Virus record (IMG/VR): IMGVR_UViG_3300027896_000068
Coordinates: 1-47,678 of that record
Reading direction: 5' to 3' (one strand)
Origin: a virus
DNA: 47,678 bases
Shown: positions 14,754 through 22,183 of the stretch, in pieces
Position numbering within the stretch: position 1 is the stretch's first letter
How the letters are laid out: each line of letters starts with the position of its first letter
The notes under the pieces: model-generated
Told to the model about the DNA's origin: nothing
Databases searched by the model: none
The model's input: the letters and a program-made list of their open reading frames with translations, nothing else
Translations under genes and position numbers: made by a program

Positions 14754-15463
14754 CACCATTATTCCGTTTTCGCGGAAAAATACACTAAAAAATTTTATGA
14801 ACCACTTCCACCTGATAAACCCAAGACGTACAAACAGGCACCCCATACACCAAAAGTGAACCCTTGACCCCCTACACTCACCGCAGAAGCCAGAACTTGA
14901 TGCACCCACCTACCCATATTCACCAAAATCTACAGAAAAAATTTATAATCGGAGAAAAACCATAAGAGAGATTCACGTGCTTGAGAGGGGGCAAACTGGG
15001 CGGCCCCCCCCTTCCTAATCACCCAGGTTGATGACTCATGCCCCTGGCTCTGCCTGTACTTGGTTGCGCTGGTTCGGGATGAGGCCGGGCTGCACGATCT
15101 TCCGTGCAGAGTTTCATCCGAAACTCTTCCTACAGATCGCTTCGCCCGTCAACATCCCTCGCAAGGCGCCGGGAGCTCGAAGCTGCACATGAAACGAGAA
15201 GCCATTAGACGGGTGTTTAGGAAAAGGACCAGGCAGGCATAAGGGCCCAAACAAGCCCAGGTATAGGCGGGTTTGTAGGATCGATGAACCTGGAGGGTTT
15301 AAGGAGCTCGCCTTTCTGAAAGTTGACCATAACGGTGTCCATAATCAACCTTATCAGACCTTATCTGAGAACATATTTTAGCTTAACTATCATCCGGAAA
15401 TAGAGCTCTCCTGGGCCCGGGCTCCAGCTGATCTACCAGCCAGTGACAGACATCCGGGTTAGT
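14754..15463. other. Non-coding control region with operator-like words and hairpins
   Basis: No convincing gene is seen. Contents: degenerate copies of TTTTGGTGTAT on the minus strand at about 14775-14792, 14845-14856 and 14914-14931; a C-rich/G-rich hairpin (AGGGGGC/GCCCCCC, about 14985-15011); two adjacent perfect hairpins, CTGCACG/CGTGCAG (15090-15109) and AGAGTTTC/GAAACTCT (15108-15127). The last two resemble part of a structured RNA. A frame without a good start (to 15242) crosses this part; I do not call it. Confidence 0.5.
14845..14856 (-). promoter_or_regulatory. Operator-like 12-mer CTTTTGGTGTAT (copy 1)
   Basis: Identical, on the minus strand, to the 12-mer inside the rightward early promoter at 16176-16187. 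The match extends to 15 of 16 bases (TTCACTTTTGGTGTAT against TTGACTTTTGGTGTAT). It is probably bound by the phage repressor or another regulator. Confidence 0.5.
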
Positions 15464-15490
15464 ATGAGTCAAATGAGTCAAATGAGTCAA
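15464..15490 (+). repeat. Three tandem ATGAGTCAA 9-mers
   Basis: Three exact head-to-tail copies of ATGAGTCAA lie at the GC-rich side of the origin-like region. The 9-bp period may mark protein-binding sites near the iterons; no gene crosses it. Confidence 0.8.
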
Positions 15491-15698
15491 CTGCGAAACT
15501 TTTCTTCGCACCTCTGTGTCTTTATGGTCTTTCTCTCTCTAATTTCAGTCTTTCTTAAATAATTTCACTCAGACTGTAATTTGTACAGTATATATTAATA
15601 TATTCATATATGTTAGTTGAAAGGTGTGCAATTATTGAGCATACTGTGCAATTTTCGTCACCCCATCTTGAAATACTTGGCATGAATTTCTCGTTTAA

Positions 15699-15880
15699 AT
15701 TATCACTCGTATTATCACTCGTATTATCACTCGTATTATCACTCGTATTATCACTTGTATTATCACTGCTATTATCACTCGTATTATCAAATTATGGGAG
15801 CTCCTATTCGATTTGATAATAGTGGTGATAATTAGGGTGATAATTGGGTTGATAATAGTGGTGATAATCGTAGTGATAAT
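15699..15880. repeat. Divergent 12-bp iterons, probable replication origin
   Basis: Eight copies of ATTATCA spaced exactly 12 bp (starts 15699, 15711, 15723, 15735, 15747, 15759, 15771, 15783), mostly followed by CTCGT, face six inverted copies TGATAAT, also exactly 12 bp apart (starts 15814, 15826, 15838, 15850, 15862, 15874). The centre holds palindrome GGAGCTCC. The inverted arm keeps only the heptamer; its 5-bp fillers vary. Regular iterons flanking a palindrome beside a long AT-rich tract are the usual build of a phage or plasmid origin. The likely ligand is the replisome organiser at 32066-33259. A partition or regulatory site is the alternative. Confidence 0.75.
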
Positions 15881-15909
15881 ATGGGGTTAAAGTGACCACT
15901 ATATAAATA

Positions 15910-15948
15910 TATATATAAAAGGCTTCTTGAAGTAGCCTTTTATATATA
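15910..15948. terminator. Bidirectional terminator-like hairpin
   Basis: A perfect 15-bp stem TATATATAAAAGGCT/AGCCTTTTATATATA closes a 9-base loop. Each arm gives a U-rich tail in its own direction, so it could stop transcription both ways and isolate the origin. Confidence 0.55.
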
Positions 15949-16034
15949 ATTATTTATGTAGTATAAATACTACAGTAGTATATATATGGGAATAATATTC
16001 TCATTTTCTTATAGTTTAAGTATATGATTTTATA

Positions 16035-16064
16035 TAGTATAAATGTCTTATAGTATTTATACTA
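16035..16064. repeat. Inverted repeat in the AT-rich tract
   Basis: A perfect 10-bp arm pair TAGTATAAAT/ATTTATACTA surrounds a 10-base spacer. It may be a protein-binding dyad or cruciform; similar AGTATA words recur nearby. Confidence 0.5.
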
Positions 16065-16171
16065 CACTATTCATATATACTGTAGTAAAAAGAATACACA
16101 TTCTTTATATATATTATATATAGAAAAATACTGGTATAATAAACTATTGATATTATACAAGTATATTTATA

Positions 16172-16200
16172 TTGACTTTTGGTGTATTTTGGCATAGAAT
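16172..16200 (+). promoter_or_regulatory. Rightward early promoter with embedded operator
   Basis: TTGACT, a 17-bp spacer, then TAGAAT is a near-consensus sigma-70 promoter about 50 bp before the first early gene. The spacer contains CTTTTGGTGTAT (16176-16187), shared with the promoter at 23338-23366 and the copy at 14845-14856, placing a likely repressor site exactly where RNA polymerase binds. Confidence 0.75.
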
Positions 16201-16250
16201 ATGCTTTATGATAGATGAATTTTGATTAATAAATAAAGCGGGAGGGGAAA

Positions 16251-16547
16251 ATGAGTTACACGAAAGGGCCATGGGAAGTTAAGTTTAAGCGTGATCAAGG
16301 TGCCACGATAATGGCAAATGATGGACACGGTAAAATTGCCAGCGTGGTTGTTCGGTATTCCAAAACCGATAATCTTGCCGAGAATGCGGCCAACGCCCGC
16401 CTTATCTCCGCCGCACCGGATCTCCTGGAAGCACTGAAAATTATCGCAAATGCAGAACGCAAAGATGGCCGCTATGATAAATACGATGCTGCAGGTCTTG
16501 TTAAAATTGCTCAAAAGGCCATTGGCAAAGCGGAGCCCGGGAAATGA
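16251..16547 (+). CDS. Early phage protein of the ARLISAAPDLLEAL family
   Basis: This 98-residue protein contains the phrase NARLISAAPDLLEALKII near residue 48, the hallmark of a very common small phage and prophage protein family of unknown function, usually encoded in early regions. The N-terminus (YTKGPWEVKF) is also typical. A GGGAGGGGAAA ribosome site precedes ATG. It is the first gene from the 16172 promoter and is coupled to the next gene by an ATGA overlap. Confidence 0.85.
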   Translation: MSYTKGPWEVKFKRDQGATIMANDGHGKIASVVVRYSKTDNLAENAANARLISAAPDLLEALKIIANAERKDGRYDKYDAAGLVKIAQKAIGKAEPGK

Positions 16548-16906
16548 GTAAAAAGCTTAATGGGATTGGTCTTATTGCGGCTGGGGTTTTGGGCGCGTCT
16601 CTAGTCTCGGGTGTGATGAATTACTGTCAACGAGAAACACCAAGCGACAAAATGATTCGTATTGTGAGGAAAGTTACCAGGGATATGAGGCTTACCGAGA
16701 AAATAGAATATTGCGGAACCCTGGAAAGCAATTCTCCTTATGATCAATGCTTTAGAGAGATGCTGAATTCTGGAAATTTGACAGAGGCAACGCTTAAAGG
16801 ATGCGATAAGTTTGAAAGAAACTCCCCTTATGACAACTGTATGGATCAAATCTCAGAGGATTTGAAGATAGCGGAAAAAACCGCAAAAAACAAGGAGACC
16901 AAGTGA
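16544..16906 (+). CDS. Membrane-anchored early protein with internal repeat
   Basis: This 120-residue protein has an N-terminal hydrophobic segment (GIGLIAAGVLGASLVSGVM) that should span or anchor in the inner membrane. Two copies of a Cys-containing repeat follow: C-x-x-x-E-S-N-S-P-Y-D-Q-C near 57-69 and C-D-K-F-E-R-N-S-P-Y-D-N-C near 87-99. Conserved NSPYD and paired Cys suggest a disulphide-linked periplasmic module. No family is recognised. It overlaps both neighbours by 4 bp. Confidence 0.7.
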   Translation: MSKKLNGIGLIAAGVLGASLVSGVMNYCQRETPSDKMIRIVRKVTRDMRLTEKIEYCGTLESNSPYDQCFREMLNSGNLTEATLKGCDKFERNSPYDNCMDQISEDLKIAEKTAKNKETK

Positions 16907-17019
16907 AGGGCCTCATCACCAAGAAAGACTTTTTCATGGTCCTGAAAGAAATGGGGGTGATTATCGCTTTGAGGTTGCTGTTTAGCGGGCAGCGCACGGC
17001 TCTAAAAATTCTATGGTAG
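16903..17019 (+). CDS. Tiny early protein
   Basis: A 38-residue frame starts with GTG overlapping the preceding stop (GTGA) after AAGGAGACCA. It reads MKGLITKKDFFMVLKEMGVI and ends LKILW. It is helical and partly hydrophobic. Good ribosome site and coupling support it; function unknown. Confidence 0.55.
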   Translation: MKGLITKKDFFMVLKEMGVIIALRLLFSGQRTALKILW

Positions 17020-17028
17020 GGAGGAAAT

Positions 17029-17130
17029 ATGTTAGTCGTTTTGGTAGCTCTTTTTGTTTTTGTCAGTCTCGGGCTGGTTGCTGTGGCCTGCGTGGTGGTG
17101 GGCTGGAAGAGGTTAACAAATCGTGATTAG
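17029..17130 (+). CDS. Tiny membrane protein
   Basis: A 33-residue frame after GGGAGGAAAT begins MLVVLVALFVFVSLGLVAVA. It is a single transmembrane helix with a short basic C-terminus (GWKRLTNRD). It overlaps the next start by 8 bp. Function unknown. Confidence 0.6.
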   Translation: MLVVLVALFVFVSLGLVAVACVVVGWKRLTNRD

Positions 17131-17287
17131 GATCTGTTGCGTTTGCCATAAAATCATGGGGACCAAGCCGCCGTACTGGGACTTCTCCATCACCGGCGGA
17201 TTATGTGAACGATGTTTCTGGATCGAGCTCCAGAAGATTGAAGCATATCACAATCATAAAGGGGGTGATAACGGGAATGTCAATTAA
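17123..17287 (+). CDS. Small zinc-ribbon protein
   Basis: A 54-residue frame starts GTG at 17123, MIRICCVCHKIMGTKPPYWD. Two pairs of Cys (CCVC and LCERC) form a zinc ribbon of a type common in small phage and bacterial proteins (CVCHKIMG...SITGGLCERC). It overlaps its neighbours on both sides. It may act in protein or nucleic-acid binding; no specific role can be given. Confidence 0.65.
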   Translation: MIRICCVCHKIMGTKPPYWDFSITGGLCERCFWIELQKIEAYHNHKGGDNGNVN

Positions 17288-17501
17288 CGCCGTCATCCAG
17301 GTAAAACTCCGCACGTGTGAGGAGCACGATAACACGATTATTGTCTTTGCCGGGGACTTTTGCCCGATGTGTGCAGCCCTGGAGGACTTGAAAGAGGCCA
17401 CCGAAGATCTAGAAGAACTTTTCAATAAAGATAACGATTCTCATGGAACAATGCGGGCCATTCTGAAACCGACGGAGGAGAAACCAATGGAGTCAACATG
17501 A
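17277..17501 (+). CDS. Small early protein with CxxC motif
   Basis: This 74-residue protein begins MSINAVIQVKLRTCEEHDNT. It contains FCPMC and a helical acidic segment (ALEDLKEATEDLEELF). The start at 17277 is preferred over 17205 because the earlier one lies inside the previous gene and lacks a ribosome site. ATGA links it to the next gene. Function unknown. Confidence 0.6.
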   Translation: MSINAVIQVKLRTCEEHDNTIIVFAGDFCPMCAALEDLKEATEDLEELFNKDNDSHGTMRAILKPTEEKPMEST

Positions 17502-17629
17502 AAACCTTAACGGGCATTCTAATGGCCGAGATGACTTACATCATTATCGCCATGCAGGGATACGAGACCCTCATCGTGGGTTGTCTTTGCCTTGCCTGGA
17601 TGATGGAAAGAACGGAGAGGAGGCCATAA
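17498..17629 (+). CDS. Tiny membrane protein
   Basis: A 43-residue frame begins MKTLTGILMAEMTYIIIAMQ. It has one or two hydrophobic segments and a charged tail (MMERTERRP), and starts in an ATGA overlap. Function unknown. Confidence 0.55.
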   Translation: MKTLTGILMAEMTYIIIAMQGYETLIVGCLCLAWMMERTERRP

Positions 17630-17633
17630 CGAG

Positions 17634-17816
17634 ATGCACTTCATAATTGAATCTATGCGGCCTTGCGGCCACAATCAACGCGAGATGATCGACGCCAAGA
17701 GCCAAGATGAGGCCGTCAAAATCGGGGAAGACCATTCAAAAGACATCTGCGACGGCTGTGCATTGATACACGTGTTGAAATGGCGGGCATTCCACGGAAA
17801 GGAGCCAAACGCATGA
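17634..17816 (+). CDS. Small early protein
   Basis: This 60-residue protein begins MHFIIESMRPCGHNQREMID. It has a CGH and a DGCALI segment that could bind a metal, with a helical middle (SQDEAVKIGEDHSKDI). It is coupled by ATGA to the next gene. No family recognised. Confidence 0.6.
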   Translation: MHFIIESMRPCGHNQREMIDAKSQDEAVKIGEDHSKDICDGCALIHVLKWRAFHGKEPNA

Positions 17817-17995
17817 TGGAAAATCTTGAAAGAGCGATTGTCATGATGGAAGCGGCCGGGGACGCTATCCGGGGAAACAACCGGGAAACAGCTCTGGCAT
17901 ACCTGGAAGACGCGAGCGATTGCGTCAAAGATGAACTCTTTAGGTTTGGAGACCGAGAGGAGGAAAGAGCCAAATGCAATTTGTTGACCATTTAA
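17813..17995 (+). CDS. Small helical early protein
   Basis: This 60-residue protein begins MMENLERAIVMMEAAGDAIR, with an AAAGGAGCCAAACGC ribosome site. It looks like a two-helix protein with acidic surface. It overlaps the following AAA ATPase by 22 bp, suggesting coupled expression. Function unknown. Confidence 0.6.
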   Translation: MMENLERAIVMMEAAGDAIRGNNRETALAYLEDASDCVKDELFRFGDREEERAKCNLLTI

Positions 17996-19383
17996 GGGCC
18001 GGCTTTCCTGCCTTGTGGGTACAGACAAGCGAGCCTACCAGGACAATCAAAGAATGGGGAGATGAGGCCGCCAAGATAGGGTACAAAATCTACGGATGGG
18101 ACTGCAACTCCGGCATAAAATCGGGAAGCTTCCATAAGGAAGAGCCGGATCCGCTTAAGGCCGTTAATTTCTTGGCCAGCGCCCAGGATGGAAAGGCTTT
18201 GATGTTCCTCCAAAATTTCCACAAGTACATCAAAGCAATAGATATCATCCAGGAGATTTTAAACCTTGTGGACGTTTACAAGGCCAACGGCCGAACGGTT
18301 GTAATCTTGGCGCCCATAGTAGAGATCCCCGTGGAGCTCGAAAAAGTTTTTACCGTTCTGGAATTCGATCTTCCGGATAAGCCCACCTTAAAAAAAGTGC
18401 TCATGTATATGGCCGAATCCGGAAATCAGACCTTTCCGAATGAAGAGGCAAGCGAAAGTATTCTTGAGGCCGCAAAGGGGTTGACCTGCTTCGAATTCGA
18501 AAACGCTTTAGCCCTCTCCCTCGTCGAGACCAAAGCCTTCACGCCAGCCGCAATCATCGAGCAGAAAACCCAACTGATCAAAAAGAACGCCTCTCTGATG
18601 CTGGAGAACTACGACGAGACCCTTGAGAACTTGGGGGGCCTGGACAACCTTAAAGGCTTTTGCTTGAAGGTAGCCAACAGCCCGCTTTCAAAGGGAGTGC
18701 TTTTGCTTGGGACTCCAGGTACAGGGAAAAGTCATTTTGCCAAAGGTCTGGGGAAAAAGCTCGGAGTGCCAACGGCAGGCCTCGACTTTGGCCGAATGTT
18801 CGGCTCGCTTGTTGGCGAGAGCGAAGGGAGAATCCGGGAAGCTTTGAAAGTTGTCGATGCCTTTTCGCCTTGTGTCCTTTTCATCGACGAGATAGAGAAA
18901 GGCCTTTCGGGAATTCAATCATCCGGACAGACCGATGGAGGCACGGGAAGCCGGGTATTTGGAACATTTTTAACGTGGTTGAATGACCATAAATCCCGCG
19001 TCTTTGTTGTGGCTACCTGCAACGATATCTCGAAGCTACCACCCGAGTTTACCCGGGCTGAAAGATGGGACGCCATTTTCTTTGTGGATCTACCCACGGC
19101 AAAAGAACGCAAGGTGATCCTAGATATGTACCGGAAGCAATTCAAGGTCAAAGGGGAGCCTACATCAACGGAGGGATGGAGCGGGGCAGAGATTAAAAGC
19201 GTGTGCCGTATTGCCGCTATGATGAATACCACGATCCCGGAAGCCGAACGCTTTGTCATGCCCTTGTCAAAATCCATGTGGGAGAAGATACAGGGATTAA
19301 GGGAATGGGCCAAGAGCCGGACCATCCCCGCAAGCCTGGAAGTCGAAGAAACCGGACCGATTATGATCCGGCGAGTGAACTAA
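17974..19383 (+). CDS. AAA+ ATPase, Ycf46-like
   Basis: The 469-residue protein has an N-terminal domain without a complete P-loop (1-220) and a classical AAA domain: GVLLLGTPGTGKSHFAKGLG (Walker A, about 243-262), CVLFIDEIEKGLSG (Walker B, about 300), sensor-1 VVATCND near 350, and arginine finger region PPEFTRAERWD. This layout of a degenerate front half plus active AAA module resembles Ycf46 of cyanobacteria and plastids. DUF1257, DUF2997 and DUF3150 genes downstream strengthen the link, since these families co-occur. The substrate is unknown. An HNH gene follows directly and splits the cluster. Confidence 0.85.
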   Translation: MQFVDHLRAGFPALWVQTSEPTRTIKEWGDEAAKIGYKIYGWDCNSGIKSGSFHKEEPDPLKAVNFLASAQDGKALMFLQNFHKYIKAIDIIQEILNLVDVYKANGRTVVILAPIVEIPVELEKVFTVLEFDLPDKPTLKKVLMYMAESGNQTFPNEEASESILEAAKGLTCFEFENALALSLVETKAFTPAAIIEQKTQLIKKNASLMLENYDETLENLGGLDNLKGFCLKVANSPLSKGVLLLGTPGTGKSHFAKGLGKKLGVPTAGLDFGRMFGSLVGESEGRIREALKVVDAFSPCVLFIDEIEKGLSGIQSSGQTDGGTGSRVFGTFLTWLNDHKSRVFVVATCNDISKLPPEFTRAERWDAIFFVDLPTAKERKVILDMYRKQFKVKGEPTSTEGWSGAEIKSVCRIAAMMNTTIPEAERFVMPLSKSMWEKIQGLREWAKSRTIPASLEVEETGPIMIRRVN

Positions 19384-19788
19384 ATGGATAGAAAGCAATA
19401 TAACCACGAATATTACATTCAACACCGTGAACAATGCACGAAGAGAAATAGGGATTGGGTAAAAAATAATCCTGAGAAGGCGAGAAAGATTCAGAGAAAA
19501 TCTTATCGTAAAAATCGTGTGAAACATCTTGTAAGGACCAATAAAAGAACCGCAGGATATTTTAGGAAATGCCTAGACCATTATGGTTATGACTGCGAAA
19601 TATGCGGTTCAACGAAAGATCCGTGTATGGATCATATTGGGGGAAATCGTGGTGAAAGTCCAGAGTGCGGTACTGCTTTATGGCTTTGGCTTATCAAAAA
19701 TAATTTCCCCCCGGGTTTCCGAACGCTTTGTAATCTTTGTAACATCAAAGATGCACATACTCGAAGAAAGAAAGGAGTAAAACCGTGA
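19384..19788 (+). CDS. Free-standing HNH homing endonuclease
   Basis: This 134-residue protein has a very basic N-terminus (QYNHEYYIQHREQC, NRVKHLVRTNKRT). The HNH/zinc module is CEICGSTKDPCMDHIGGN, with DH as catalytic His region, then TLCNLCNIKDAHTRR. It starts directly at the AAA ATPase stop and runs 4 bp into the DUF1257 gene, lying between two genes that belong together, as expected for an invading homing endonuclease. Its A/T-richer sequence contrasts with its neighbours. The expected role is self-propagation by cutting a related cluster. Confidence 0.88.
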   Translation: MDRKQYNHEYYIQHREQCTKRNRDWVKNNPEKARKIQRKSYRKNRVKHLVRTNKRTAGYFRKCLDHYGYDCEICGSTKDPCMDHIGGNRGESPECGTALWLWLIKNNFPPGFRTLCNLCNIKDAHTRRKKGVKP

Positions 19789-20246
19789 GCCATGTAACGA
19801 TTATAGATTTACAAATAAAAAGTATGGAAGCCCTGAAGGCTGCTTGCAATCGTCTTGGTTTAAAATTCATGGAAGGCCAACAGACTTACAAGTGGTGGGG
19901 CTGCTGGGTTGGAGATTACCCCATGCCAGAAGGGTTTTCGGTTGCTGATCTTGGAAAGTGTACTCATGCCATTAAGGTTCCGGGAGCAAATTATGAGATC
20001 GGCATAGTTGAACGAAATGGAAAAATAACGATTTTATGGGACTTCTGGCAGAGTGGTGGATTAGAAAAGGTTTTGGGCAAAGGTGCAGGACTTTTTAAAC
20101 AGGCCTACACGATAGAAGCCACCAAAATCGAGGCACGCCGAAAGGGTTATAGCGTAACCGAAAAGAGAACGATGTTGGACCGGGTACGCGGGGCCCTGGG
20201 GATGCAACAGGTTGAAGGCGTACGCCTCACTCTGAGGAGGGGGTGA
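19785..20246 (+). CDS. DUF1257 (Ycf35-like) protein
   Basis: This 153-residue protein begins MSHVTIIDLQIKSMEALKAA, the exact opening pattern of the DUF1257/Ycf35 family, followed by CNRLGLKFMEGQQTYKWWG. It keeps the family's ANYEIGIVE and FWQSGG segments. Its biochemical role is unknown. In plastids, cyanobacteria and some phages this family is encoded with a Ycf46-type ATPase and DUF2997, as here. ATGA-type overlap with the HNH gene suggests continued coupling. Confidence 0.85.
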   Translation: MSHVTIIDLQIKSMEALKAACNRLGLKFMEGQQTYKWWGCWVGDYPMPEGFSVADLGKCTHAIKVPGANYEIGIVERNGKITILWDFWQSGGLEKVLGKGAGLFKQAYTIEATKIEARRKGYSVTEKRTMLDRVRGALGMQQVEGVRLTLRRG

Positions 20247-20250
20247 ACCA

Positions 20251-20451
20251 ATGCCAGAAGAGATTATCGTTGAAGTGGACTTTGAGGGAAACGTCGAGGT
20301 ACGGACCCAGGGGATGAAGGGCAAAAAATGTCTTCAGGCCTCCAAGTTTATCGAAGAGGCCTTGGGAACCACCACGGGGATCCGGAAGACCGCGGACTTC
20401 TATGCCGATGAGATCCCGGAGAAGGTGCGGGTATCAAATAATGGAAAATGA
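20251..20451 (+). CDS. DUF2997 protein
   Basis: This 66-residue protein begins MPEEIIVEVDFEGNVEVRTQ, with GMKGKKCLQASKFIEEALG in the middle. The beta-beta-helix outline with V-x-G-x-x-G-x-x-C near residue 25-30 and the FIEEALG helix is the DUF2997 signature. It regularly sits beside DUF1257. Function unknown; the partnership suggests a complex with the AAA ATPase. The next gene starts inside its last codons. Confidence 0.85.
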   Translation: MPEEIIVEVDFEGNVEVRTQGMKGKKCLQASKFIEEALGTTTGIRKTADFYADEIPEKVRVSNNGK

Positions 20452-20614
20452 AGAGCGGATTGACCTTTCCGTATTGCCCAATGGCCAGCTTATCACTGAC
20501 TGGCATGATGCGCAGATCGCTAATTTGCTTTGCGATATCTGCAAGGATTGTGAAGGGTGGAAACATCCCCAGCACAAGATTGATTGTTTAGTTTCCTCCC
20601 GCTTCTGCGGGTGA
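20441..20614 (+). CDS. Small Cys-rich protein
   Basis: This 57-residue frame starts MENEERIDLSVLPNGQLITD at 20441. It carries CDICKDC and further Cys/His (HKIDC, RFC) that could bind zinc. The ATG overlaps the DUF2997 end by 11 bp; a longer frame to 20402 has no ribosome site. Function unknown, possibly part of the AAA/DUF1257 module. Confidence 0.6.
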   Translation: MENEERIDLSVLPNGQLITDWHDAQIANLLCDICKDCEGWKHPQHKIDCLVSSRFCG

Positions 20615-20624
20615 AAGGAGAATC

Positions 20625-21554
20625 ATGAATTTCAAAGACGGTGTTTTAATGACGTTGAACGTCGGGAAGTGGGGCGGGGCCAAGAAGTTAACCCCGGAAG
20701 ATTTGAACTTGAACGAAAGCGATATCCCTCAATTCATGCACTTGGGACGCAAGATGTTAATTCCGGAAGACGAAAAGAATATTTTCACGCAGATCGAAAA
20801 CAATGCCCGGAAATTCTTGGAGCGGTATTCTTTTGCTTTCCCGGTTGGCGCCGCTCGTTTTGTACCCTTGAAGGCCCTGATCTTTGTGGACACGGAACTC
20901 CAGAAATACCAGCACGCCTTCAACACGGCCGCTCAGTCATTCCTTGATCGGTATGATTCAATCAGGGAGGAAATGTTAACTGCTTACCCCGCCTACCGAG
21001 AACGACTTGAGCCCTATTACCCCGCTCAGGAGCACATCAAGGGCAGGTTTATTTTCGGCTGGAACGTATTCGAGATTAAAGAGGCCAGCATTGGGGACAA
21101 GCAAAGCATCCCGGAATATGTCGCAGCGTCCCAGGCAGCCTTCGAGAAATTCAAGACGAACCTGGAAGAGCAGTTCAACGGGTTCCTGGGTGAAGTGGTC
21201 ACGGAGATGCGGCAGAACATCATTGAGTGTTGCAATGGCCTTGCCGAGCGGATTAAAGCCGGAGAAGTGGTCAAGGCTCAATCTCTCCAGGCGATCAAGT
21301 CAATGATGGACCGCTTTTCGATGATGAACTTTGTGGGAGATACAGCCATTGAGGAAAAGCTGAACGAGATGCGCGGATTTATGAACGGGAATTCTCCCAA
21401 AGATTTAGCCCACGATCTGAAGCAACCCGAGAATGAGGAGTTAAAGAAGCAACTGGGAGACCTGGCCGCCGGCATAGCAGCCGAGGCCGCCAACATCCCG
21501 AACGACATTAGCGCCATTACTGGGGGATATAAAAGGAAACTGGATCTCACCTGA
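20625..21554 (+). CDS. DUF3150 protein
   Basis: The 309-residue protein is mostly helical, with FLERYSFAFPVGAARFVP near 65-82 (a pattern typical of DUF3150: SxxxPxGxRxVP) followed by long helices. The family is found in phages and mobile elements, often next to AAA ATPases, and its role is unknown. A strong AAAGGAGAATC ribosome site precedes ATG. The gene ends in TGATG overlap with the next. Within this cluster it may be a structural partner of the ATPase. Confidence 0.8.
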   Translation: MNFKDGVLMTLNVGKWGGAKKLTPEDLNLNESDIPQFMHLGRKMLIPEDEKNIFTQIENNARKFLERYSFAFPVGAARFVPLKALIFVDTELQKYQHAFNTAAQSFLDRYDSIREEMLTAYPAYRERLEPYYPAQEHIKGRFIFGWNVFEIKEASIGDKQSIPEYVAASQAAFEKFKTNLEEQFNGFLGEVVTEMRQNIIECCNGLAERIKAGEVVKAQSLQAIKSMMDRFSMMNFVGDTAIEEKLNEMRGFMNGNSPKDLAHDLKQPENEELKKQLGDLAAGIAAEAANIPNDISAITGGYKRKLDLT

Positions 21555-21793
21555 TGGACTTCTCGCGCCTGCGATTCAGGAAACCGAAACCGAAGCCAGG
21601 GCAGCCGGGATTAAAACCGGTTGCCCTCATTGGGCCTGAGAAGCCCCAGGTTAGGGAGGTCCATCTGTATTGGCTAGATTCTATGGGCAAGCATCACCCG
21701 GGCAAGCTGACGCTGTATGGTGGATCGGAGCCACGGATAAAATTGGAAGGCGCCCTGGAGGTTCCGCTGGACACGCCCGGCCGGGAAAGATAG
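21554..21793 (+). CDS. Small basic protein ending the first early operon
   Basis: This 79-residue protein begins MDFSRLRFRKPKPKPGQPGL, with a Lys/Pro-rich N-terminus, then a beta-rich part (REVHLYWLDSMGKHHPGKL). It is coupled through TGATG and followed directly by a bidirectional terminator hairpin. No family recognised. Confidence 0.6.
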   Translation: MDFSRLRFRKPKPKPGQPGLKPVALIGPEKPQVREVHLYWLDSMGKHHPGKLTLYGGSEPRIKLEGALEVPLDTPGRER

Positions 21794-21815
21794 CGGGGTC
21801 CGGGGCATCCCCGCT
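21792..21815. terminator. Bidirectional terminator between convergent genes
   Basis: AGCGGGG/CCCCGCT, a 7-bp GC-rich stem with a 10-base loop, starts at the stop of the rightward gene and ends at the stop of the leftward gene. Rightward it is followed by TAATATTT. It suits shared termination of the two facing units. Confidence 0.65.
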
Positions 21816-22183
21816 TAATATTTCGTAATTCCCAGAAGTCTATTTTCCCTCTGTCTTCTATCACCCTCCTCCTGAGCTTTCTGTCGATATTCCTCTTCAC
21901 AAGCATCTGTCCATAGCGGATCTACAGAATAGACATTCGAGATGTCTCCAGATGAACTCCGGCCCTGTACGGTTTTATCGCGTACCCATTTTTGCTTTGG
22001 ACATTCTTGGCGAGCTGGACTATCGGTCTGTTGAAAAGATTTTAAATCTTTGGTCTCTTTCTTCATAAGACGAGGATCACGATCAGAAAAGTTCAGGACA
22101 CCGTTCTTATCGGTCCAGGTGTAGACCTCCCCGGCAAAACAGAAAGATGGAAACATAATTAAAATGGCTATGATTGTCTTCAT
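21815..22183 (-). CDS. Secreted DUF4124-domain protein
   Basis: This 122-residue protein starts MKTIIAILIMFPSFCFAGEV, a signal peptide with a probable cleavage after CFA, then EVYTWTDKNGVLNFSDRDP, the DUF4124 signature (YxWxDxxGxxxFSD). The C-terminal part is charged and Gln-rich. ATG 22183 has AGGAGGTCTCCC in front and gives a proper signal peptide, unlike the longer frame to 22258. DUF4124 proteins are mostly periplasmic proteins of Gram-negative bacteria. Opposite orientation to the early genes and location beside the repressor suggest a lysogeny-expressed cargo (moron) gene. Confidence 0.78.
   Translation of the reverse strand: MKTIIAILIMFPSFCFAGEVYTWTDKNGVLNFSDRDPRLMKKETKDLKSFQQTDSPARQECPKQKWVRDKTVQGRSSSGDISNVYSVDPLWTDACEEEYRQKAQEEGDRRQRENRLLGITKY

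Larger units (their letters stand above)
15881..16171. other. AT-rich tract (possible DNA unwinding element)
   Basis: About 290 bp of almost pure A/T with many TATA and AGTATA words and short inverted repeats lies between the iterons and the early promoter. Nothing codes here. Such a tract beside iterons is where origin melting would be expected. Confidence 0.55.

Noticed and set aside
14517-14909. 130-residue leftward frame over the late promoter
   Set aside because: It covers the putative promoter and operators, overlaps the small membrane protein in another frame, and has a composition unlike a folded protein.
15060-15242. 60-residue rightward frame in the control region
   Set aside because: Start is TTG without a ribosome site, the region forms hairpins, and nothing recognisable is encoded.
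15610-15816. Frame encoding repeated Leu-Val-Leu-Ser
   Set aside because: It is a by-product of the 12-bp iterons.
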